A program made the position numbers and the translations under genes. Below, one piece after another: positions 58,692-64,000 of a stretch of DNA of 64,000 bases. Numbering within the stretch: the first letter of the stretch is position 1; every line of letters starts with the position of its first letter. The DNA comes from Nocardiopsis potens DSM 45234. Lineage in GTDB: Bacteria > Actinomycetota > Actinomycetes > Streptosporangiales > Streptosporangiaceae. The stretch covers positions 29,228 through 93,227 of the forward strand of contig NZ_ANBB01000001.1 in assembly GCF_000341105.1 (NCBI RefSeq). The letters are read 5' to 3'. The notes beneath the pieces are model-generated. The model searched no databases and was not told the origin of the DNA. It saw only the letters and a program-made list of their open reading frames with translations.

Positions 58692-59105
58692 TCAGGAGAC
58701 GAGCGCGGCGATGCCGGTTCCGACCAGCGCGAGCAGGACGCAGCTGACCAGGCCGCCGATGAGCGGGATGGGGGAGAAGGGGGACGGCAGCGGGCCGGTC
58801 ACCCCCTGCGCGGCCGCCGCGCGGCGCAGCACCGCCGGCATCAGCGCCATGTTCGCCGCGAAGATGATCAGCTCGACGCCGAACGCGGTGGCCAGGGCCG
58901 CCGCGAAGCCCTGCCCGGAGCCCAGCGCCTCGGCGGCGGCCAGGGCGGGGACGGCGATCAGCAGGACCGTGGAGGCGATGCCGAACACTGTGCGCAGCCC
59001 CCGGCCCTGGGAGCGGCCGGTGGTCAGCAGCATGAGGCCGAGCAGCGCCGCCAGCATGACGGCCCCGACGACCCCGAAGAGAACGATGTCGACCAGCGAA
59101 TTCAC
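58692..59105 (-). CDS. Small four-helix membrane protein
   Basis: A 137-residue hydrophobic protein with four predicted membrane helices: VDIVLFGVVGAVMLAALLGLML, VFGIASTVLLIAVPALAAAEAL, FAAALATAFGVELIIFAANMAL and PLIGGLVSCVLLALVGTGIAALV. No family recognised. GTG 59105 overlaps the stop codon of the P-loop gene (GTGA), so the two are translationally coupled and probably act together. Confidence 0.7.
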   Translation of the reverse strand: MNSLVDIVLFGVVGAVMLAALLGLMLLTTGRSQGRGLRTVFGIASTVLLIAVPALAAAEALGSGQGFAAALATAFGVELIIFAANMALMPAVLRRAAAAQGVTGPLPSPFSPIPLIGGLVSCVLLALVGTGIAALVS

Positions 59106-59905
59106 TCCGACATTGTGTCAGCTCCGCGGAGCGTGCCCGCACCGGGAGAGGGCTGCGCGGGTGTGAGGTCCGCGGCCCGCGCCGGACCGCCCCGCGGCGG
59201 CGCGGGGCGGTGCTCCCCGCCGCCGGCCGGCGCGCCGGGGGTGAACCGCATCCAGGCCAGCTCCCGCGCCCGGCGCCGGTCGATCGCGAGCAGGCTGCGC
59301 GCCCCCGGCACGAACGCCTCCGGCCCGCTCCGGGCGGCCGCGCGCAGCCGCCGCCAGCGCCGCGAATGCGTCCGGTGGCTCCGCTCGGTCACCCGCCGCC
59401 CCCGGGCGTACTGACCGCGCCGCGCCTCCTCCGGGCTGGCGTCGATCATCAGCACGTGCACCTCGTACCGCTGGAGCCGGCAGAGCAGCGCGAGCAGCAC
59501 CCGGACCGGGCGCCGGGTCCCGCTCTCGTGCACCACCACCGGGTCGCCGACGCGCAGCGCCGCGGCCACCCGGAGCAGGTGCAGCACGTGCACCACCCAG
59601 CGCCACAGCGGGTAGGGGATCCGGCCGAGCACCGGTTTCAGCCGGTGGCGGGACTGCAGCGAGTCGATCACCCGCACGCCGCCCTCGGCGACCACCGTCC
59701 CCGCCTCGTCCCCGCGGAGCCCGAACAGCCGCCGCAGCAGCGTGCTCTTCCCGGCCCCGGGCACCCCGGCGACCAGCACCAGCGACCGCCGGGGGTAGAC
59801 CGCCCCGCGGCCCTCCGCCGCGGCGCGGCCGACCGGGGGCCGCGAAGAGTGCGAGGGGGACGGCGGCACCGGTCGGACCGGGGGAGGAAGGGGAGGGCTG
59901 GTCAT
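59102..59905 (-). CDS. P-loop NTPase, AAA/kinase-like
   Basis: A 267-residue protein with Walker A VLVAGVPGAGKSTLLRRLFG near residue 48 after a Pro/Ser-rich N-terminal tail. VVVHESGTRRPVRVLLALLCRLQRYEVHVLMIDASPEEARRGQYARGR fits the sensor/lid part of small zeta-toxin-like or gluconate-kinase-like P-loop kinases, including the basic lid. RWRRLRAAARSGPEAFVPGARSLLAIDRRRA follows. The substrate is unknown. ATG 59905 lacks a strong ribosome site. It is coupled to the four-helix membrane protein downstream. Confidence 0.7.
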   Translation of the reverse strand: MTSPPLPPPVRPVPPSPSHSSRPPVGRAAAEGRGAVYPRRSLVLVAGVPGAGKSTLLRRLFGLRGDEAGTVVAEGGVRVIDSLQSRHRLKPVLGRIPYPLWRWVVHVLHLLRVAAALRVGDPVVVHESGTRRPVRVLLALLCRLQRYEVHVLMIDASPEEARRGQYARGRRVTERSHRTHSRRWRRLRAAARSGPEAFVPGARSLLAIDRRRARELAWMRFTPGAPAGGGEHRPAPPRGGPARAADLTPAQPSPGAGTLRGADTMSE

Positions 59906-60310
59906 GCCAGAGCTTATGCCCCGCCGCACTAAAGCAGGGGTTAAAGGGCGGGCGAGAGAGGTCTCACACGCCTTTCGGGAACTCCGCCCGGGCGGACCGC
60001 CCGCCCCCGGCCCCACCCGCCCCGGGCCGCCCGCCGGCACTGGAACACCCGCTCCCACCTGCGGCGATCAGCGATCCTTCCGGTGCCTTCGGGAGTCTCT
60101 CCTGAATTTCCGCACCGGGGACGGGGGAGCGCGCCTCCGCCCTGCGAACGGCGAGAGAGGTTTCGGTCAGGGCGAAGGACCGGCCGCCCGCGCCGGAGAC
60201 TCCCGCTCGCGATGTCGCCTCGGGGGACGGATGCGGCCGAGCCCGCACAGCAGGCGAGCGGCCGTGAGCATGCGCGCGGAGGACCACCGAAGATCCGAAG
60301 GGGATCCCCT
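59906..60310. other. Intergenic region, no gene seen
   Basis: About 405 bp between the toxin-antitoxin frame (minus) and the P-loop gene (minus). GGCGAGAGAGGT occurs twice (near 59950 and 60150), the only repeat noticed. Weak open frames lack start signals. Confidence 0.4.
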
Positions 60311-60312
60311 TC
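60297..60312 (-). terminator. Palindromic hairpin overlapping the HigBA stop codon
   Basis: GAAGGGGATCCCCTTC is a perfect 16-bp palindrome that overlaps the stop codon of the toxin-antitoxin frame. Confidence 0.4.
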
Positions 60313-60988
60313 AGGCGACTCTGACGTTCCACCCGCCGACGGTCGCGACGACGTCCAGGCTTCCCCCCAGGGCGGCGACGTAGTCCCGCACAAGGTCCAT
60401 CGACGTCACCTGGCCGTGCTCGACCTGGGAGACGCGAGCCTGGGACACCCCCATGGCCGCGGCGACCTCGGCCTGGGGCATGCCGGCCTGCCGACGGAGT
60501 TCGGCGAGTCGGTCACCGCGCACTTCGGCTCGGAGCCGCTCGCGTCCGCTCTCCCGCTCGCTCCGGAGAATCCCAGCCGGGATCCGCTTCGCGGACCTTC
60601 CTCTCGGTCTCCTCCCAGGGAACACCTTCCATGGTCCCTCCTCCCGGTAGGAAGCGTGACGTTTCTCGGCGAGAGGGATCGCCTCTTGATACCACCGTTT
60701 CCACTGCCCGGTCTTGTCCCCTGCCACCAGGATGATCGCTTCGCGCTCAGGATCGAACACGAAAAGCAGCCGGATCTCTGTCCCAGGGGGAGTGCGCGGC
60801 CGCAGTTCCTTCAAGTTGCGCAGGGTGCTGCCGTGGATGCGATCTACAAGTGGTCTTCCCGGGCTGGGGCCGTCTTCCGCGAGTACGTCGAGTGCCTCCT
60901 CGACTTTCGACGCCGGATACGGGGAGTCCCGGGCGAGGGTCGGGAACCACGCTTCGACGGGCTCCAACAGGGTGATCTGCCAGTGCAC
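60311..60988 (-). CDS. HigB-type toxin joined in frame to HigA-type antitoxin domain
   Basis: A 225-codon frame. Residues 1-115 are a Gp49-like/RelE-superfamily HigB toxin (ALDVLAEDGPSPGRPLVDRIHGST, LKELRPRTPPGTEIRLLFVFDPEREAIILVAGDKTGQWKRWYQEAIPLAEKRH). Residues 150-225 are an XRE antitoxin domain (RLAELRRQAGMPQAEVAAAMGVSQARVSQVEHGQVTSMDLVRDYVAALGGSLDVV). Normally these are two genes. A perfect ribosome site (GGGAGGAGGGACC) and ATG at 60632 in another frame mark the expected antitoxin start, but that frame stops at 60513. A one-base indel between would explain the fusion. GTG 60988. Confidence 0.7.
   Translation of the reverse strand: MHWQITLLEPVEAWFPTLARDSPYPASKVEEALDVLAEDGPSPGRPLVDRIHGSTLRNLKELRPRTPPGTEIRLLFVFDPEREAIILVAGDKTGQWKRWYQEAIPLAEKRHASYREEGPWKVFPGRRPRGRSAKRIPAGILRSERESGRERLRAEVRGDRLAELRRQAGMPQAEVAAAMGVSQARVSQVEHGQVTSMDLVRDYVAALGGSLDVVATVGGWNVRVA
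60513..60632 (-). pseudogene. Out-of-frame N-terminal part of the HigA antitoxin
   Basis: ATG 60632 is preceded by a strong Shine-Dalgarno sequence and opens MEGVPWEETERKVREADPGW, which looks like a typical acidic antitoxin N-terminus. The frame ends after 39 codons, whereas the conserved XRE part continues in the toxin's frame. This is what a single-base insertion or deletion, or a sequencing error, would leave. Confidence 0.5.
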
Positions 60989-60997
60989 TCTCTGGAT

Positions 60998-61012
60998 ATA
61001 AGGATCTCTTAT
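60998..61012. promoter_or_regulatory. Operator-like palindrome before the toxin-antitoxin frame
   Basis: ATAAGGATCTCTTAT has 5-bp ATAAG/CTTAT arms and is 10 bp upstream of the GTG start in an AT-rich patch that also holds TATATC. Autoregulation by the antitoxin domain would use such a site. Confidence 0.45.
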
Positions 61013-61042
61013 GTCGCCCGCGGTGTTCTCGGCGAATACATC

Positions 61043-64000
61043 TCAGCCGGTCTGCTCCAGGCGGGAGCCGGAGGGGGACTTGAGCACCCGGAGCCTGGCC
61101 GGGATGCGGGAGCGGAGGTCGGCGACGTGGCTGACCACGCCCACCGCGCGGCCGCCGTCGCGGAGCCGGTCCAGGACGTCCAGCACCTCCTCCAGGGTCT
61201 CCTCGTCCAGGGTGCCGAAGCCCTCGTCGATGAAGAGGGTGCCGATGTCGGTACCGCCGGACTCCTCGCCCGCCACGTCGGCCAGCCCCAGGGCCAGCGC
61301 CAGCGAGGCGATGAACGTCTCGCCGCCGGACAGGGTGGCCGGGTCGCGCTCCCGGCCGGTCCAGGCGTCGATGACGCGCAGCCCCAGGCCGCCGCCGGAG
61401 CGGGTGCGGTCGCCGGCCGCCTTGTCCACGGTGTGCCGGAGCTCGTAGCGCCGCCCCGACATGGTGGCGAGCCGGTCGTTGGCGGCGGCCACCACCAGCT
61501 CCAGCCGGGCGGCCAGCACGTAGGAGGAGAGCGGGACGCTCTCCCGGTTGGCCGGGGAGGTGCCCGAGGCCAGCCGGGCCAGGCCGTCGGCGACCCGGTG
61601 CCGCTCCCGGGCCGGCCGGGACCCGGTGAGCCGCCGGTCCAGCTCGGCGCGGAGGTCGGCCAGGTCCCGGGCGCGCCGCTCCAGCCGGTCCCGCCAGGAC
61701 AGGGTGTGGTCGGCGGCGGCCTGGGCGGCCTCCAGGGCGGCCTGCAGCGCCGCGGCGTCGGGCTCGGGGGCGGCCCAGGCCTCCGCGGTCGCGGGGTCGG
61801 CCAGCACCGCGCGCACCGCGGCCAGCTCGTCGTCGTGGCCGCGGGCGCGCTCCCGGACGGCCCGCCGCTCGGCCTCGGTCCGCTCGGCGGCCCGCACCGC
61901 GGCGGCGTCGGGGAACCCGGCCTCCTCGCGGGCGCGCCGCGCCTCGGCCTCGGCGTCGTGCAGCTCGCCGGCGGCGGCGGTGCGCCGGTCCAGCGCCTCG
62001 GCGGCCGCGTGCAGCAGCCCGGCCTCCTCCTCCAGGCGGGCCACCCGGGAGGGCAGGTCCGGGTCGTCCCCGCGGGCGGCGTCCAGCCGGGCGGCGATCC
62101 GCTCGGCCTCGGCGCCGCGCGCGGCGCGCCGCTCGGTCAGCTCGGCCAGCTCCCGGTCGAGCCGGGACTCCTCGGCGCGGGCGCGCTCCAGTTCGGCGTC
62201 GAGCGCGGCGATCCGCTCGGCGGTCCGGGCGGCCTGCGCCGCGGCGGCCTCCAGCTCGTCCAGTGCGGCGCGGCGGGCGCGCACCCGCTCCTCGGCGGCC
62301 CGCGGGTCCAGCCCGCCGGCCAGCTCCCGCGCCGCGGCCAGCCGCTCGGTGAGGGAGGACTCCAGCCGCTCGGCCTCGGCGCGGCGGCGGTCCGCCGCGT
62401 CCGAGCGCGCCTGGGCCCGCTCCTCGTCCTCGGAGGAGGGGCGGCTCGGCCCGCCCTCGGCGGGCGCGGGGTGCTCGACCGAGCCGCAGACCGGGCACGG
62501 GGCGCCGGAGCCCAGCTCGGCGGCGAGTTCGGCGGCCATCCCCTCGATCCGCAGCCGCCGCAGGTCGAGCAGGGCGTCCCGGGCGTCCTGGGCGGCGTCC
62601 ACCGCGTCGGTCCGGCGCCGCACCGCCTCGGCGAGCTCGGCGGTGAGGCGCTCGGCGTCGGCGGCCGCCCGGTGCCGGCCCCGGGCCGCCTCCAGCGCCT
62701 CGACCGCGGCCTCGCGCGGGCCGGTGCGGGCGCGGAGCTCGTCCAGCCCGGCGGCGAGCTCGGCCCGGCGGCCGGGGAGTTCGGCGGCCTGGGCGGCCAG
62801 CCGCTCGCGCTCCCGGCGGGCCCCGGCGGCCCGGCCGTCCAGCCCGCGGACCTCGCCGCGCAGCGCGGTGAGCCGCTCGGCGTCGCCCAGCAGGTGCTTC
62901 AGCCGGGCGACCTCGTCCCGGCGGCCCCGCTCGGCGGTGCGCAGCCGGTCGGCGTCGGAGGCCGGCACCGGCCCGGCGCCCCCGGCGGGCTCCGCCGGGC
63001 GGGGCTCCGGGGCGTCGGCGAGGCCGCCGGCCAGGGAGGTGCGCTCCGCCGCGGCCAGCTCGGCCTTCTCCAGCTCCACCCGCCGGTTCTCGGCGGTGCG
63101 GAGCAGCGGAGCGACCGGGGCGGCGCGCTCCGCCGCGGCGAGTTCGGCGTCCCAGGCGGCGCGCTCGGCGGCGCGCGCGGCCAGCTCGGCCTCGCGGGCG
63201 GCGGCCGCGGCCCCCCGCCGGCGCCGCTCCAGCAGCGACCGGCCCTGCTCCAGGGCGGTGCGGGCGCGGTCCCGGGCGGCCACCGCGTCGGCGGCGGCCG
63301 GGGCGGCGTCGCGGGCGTCGGCGGCGGTGGCGGAGGCCAGCTCGGCGGCCCACGGGACGAGGGAGTCCGGGTCCTCCTCGGCCGCTTCGGGCAGCGGGCT
63401 CCGGGCCGCCTCGGCGAGCAGCCGGGCGGTGTTCAGCACCGAGGCCTCGGCGCTCCCGGCGGCGCGGCCGAGCGCGGCGGAGTGCTCGGCCAGCCACTTC
63501 TCCACGTCGGTGAAGACGCCGGTGCCGAAGATCTGCTCCAGGGAGTCGCGGCGCTCCCGGGCCGGGGCGCGCAGGAACCGGGCGAACTCGCCCTGCGGCA
63601 GCAGGACCACCTGGCAGAACTGCTTGAGGTTGACCCCGAGCAGGTCGGAGACGAACTGGCCGGCCTCGTCCGGGCGGAGGGTGATCGGCTGCCAGGTGCC
63701 GCCGGTGTACTCGGCGACGGTGACCTTGGCCTTCTCCTCGGTGGTGCCGGAGCCGCGCTTCTTCGGCCGGCGCCAGGCGGGCGAGCGGGTGATGCGCAGC
63801 CGGCGGCCGCGCACGGTGAACTCCAGCGCCACCTCGGGCCGGAGCGACGGCGGGGCGTGCGTGCTCTGCAGCGACCGGGCGGCGCCGCGCACCCCGGGGA
63901 CCCCGCCGTACAGGGCGAAGCAGACCGCGTCCAGCACCGAGGTCTTCCCGGCGCCGGTGGGGCCGTGCACCAGGAACAGCCCGGCGGCGCCGAGCCGGGC
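61043..64000 (-). CDS. sbcC: SbcC nuclease ATPase subunit (partial, N-terminus beyond window)
   Basis: At least 985 residues of an SbcC/Rad50-type ATPase; the first residues lie beyond position 64000. Walker A GPTGAGKTSVLDAVCFALYG is near the edge. Then come QFCQVVLLPQGEFARFL and long Ala/Glu/Arg coiled coils on both sides of a zinc hook, GAPCPVCGSVEHPAP (CxxC, near 62490). LSGGETFIASLALALGLADV is the ABC signature and IGTLFIDEGFGTLDEETL Walker B near 61220. With SbcD, expected just outside the window, it cleaves hairpins and palindromic DNA. It is on the same strand as the toxin-antitoxin frame, 54 bp upstream of it. Confidence 0.92.
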   Translation of the reverse strand, partial: ARLGAAGLFLVHGPTGAGKTSVLDAVCFALYGGVPGVRGAARSLQSTHAPPSLRPEVALEFTVRGRRLRITRSPAWRRPKKRGSGTTEEKAKVTVAEYTGGTWQPITLRPDEAGQFVSDLLGVNLKQFCQVVLLPQGEFARFLRAPARERRDSLEQIFGTGVFTDVEKWLAEHSAALGRAAGSAEASVLNTARLLAEAARSPLPEAAEEDPDSLVPWAAELASATAADARDAAPAAADAVAARDRARTALEQGRSLLERRRRGAAAAAREAELAARAAERAAWDAELAAAERAAPVAPLLRTAENRRVELEKAELAAAERTSLAGGLADAPEPRPAEPAGGAGPVPASDADRLRTAERGRRDEVARLKHLLGDAERLTALRGEVRGLDGRAAGARRERERLAAQAAELPGRRAELAAGLDELRARTGPREAAVEALEAARGRHRAAADAERLTAELAEAVRRRTDAVDAAQDARDALLDLRRLRIEGMAAELAAELGSGAPCPVCGSVEHPAPAEGGPSRPSSEDEERAQARSDAADRRRAEAERLESSLTERLAAARELAGGLDPRAAEERVRARRAALDELEAAAAQAARTAERIAALDAELERARAEESRLDRELAELTERRAARGAEAERIAARLDAARGDDPDLPSRVARLEEEAGLLHAAAEALDRRTAAAGELHDAEAEARRAREEAGFPDAAAVRAAERTEAERRAVRERARGHDDELAAVRAVLADPATAEAWAAPEPDAAALQAALEAAQAAADHTLSWRDRLERRARDLADLRAELDRRLTGSRPARERHRVADGLARLASGTSPANRESVPLSSYVLAARLELVVAAANDRLATMSGRRYELRHTVDKAAGDRTRSGGGLGLRVIDAWTGRERDPATLSGGETFIASLALALGLADVAGEESGGTDIGTLFIDEGFGTLDEETLEEVLDVLDRLRDGGRAVGVVSHVADLRSRIPARLRVLKSPSGSRLEQTG

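Overview
The window is chromosomal DNA of a very GC-rich filamentous actinomycete. GTG starts are frequent, genes end in strong GC hairpins without T-runs, a sporulation gene of the SsgA/SsgB family is present, and F420-type, CsoR and TIGR02677/78/80 proteins all point to Actinomycetes. The gene set resembles Nocardiopsis-like Streptosporangiales, but the genus is inference.

Layout. 0-5.4 kb: tRNA-Cys and two identical tRNA-Gly genes (minus strand), an orphan Roadblock/LC7 protein, a class IV aminotransferase (PabC type), SsgB, tRNA-Val, a small membrane protein and a FAD monooxygenase. 5.5-12.8 kb: thrS, a phospholipase-D-family protein, an SDR, a 66-bp perfect palindrome, a methyltransferase and an amidohydrolase. 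12.9-16.4 kb: an overlapping pair of MoxR-type AAA ATPase and metallopeptidase-VWA protein, then a GNAT enzyme. 16.4-24.3 kb: an Rpn-like nuclease-fold protein, an alpha/beta hydrolase, then a leucine/isovalerate operon (3-methylcrotonyl-CoA carboxylase beta and alpha subunits, acyl-CoA dehydrogenase) divergent from a TetR regulator with an operator array between them.

24.3-25.9 kb holds a 1.58-kb non-coding element with perfect 23-bp terminal inverted repeats and two opposed arrays of about 73-bp repeats. 25.9-29 kb: a secreted Pro/Glu-rich protein, NDH-2, and csoR-copZ with a CsoR-type operator. 29-33.7 kb: two sugar-kinase transcription units (FGGY kinase with class II aldolase; FGGY kinase with histidine phosphatase) whose promoters share a motif. 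33.9-39.3 kb: two DUF proteins, a secreted S15 peptidase, a HAD phosphatase and superoxide dismutase.

39.5-46.7 kb: jetABC of a type II Wadjet (SMC-like) system without jetD. 46.8-55 kb: a Tat-exported FAD oxidoreductase, a MaoC hydratase, an orphan HicB-like protein, a MenC-family protein that has lost most active-site residues, a methyltransferase, alanine dehydrogenase, and a dihydroorotase/allantoinase-family protein that has lost its metal ligands. 55.4-64 kb: a CopD-CtaG membrane protein behind a CopY/BlaI-like palindrome, a luciferase-like oxidoreductase, a P-loop/membrane pair, a HigB-HigA open frame that looks frameshift-fused, and the C-terminal part of SbcC running off the right edge.

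Most genes are ordinary chromosomal ones. The accessory or unusual parts are the repeat element, the jetD-less Wadjet operon, the AAA/VWA pair, the two apparent pseudo-enzymes and the fused toxin-antitoxin frame. No prophage, CRISPR array, intact insertion sequence or biosynthetic gene cluster was seen.
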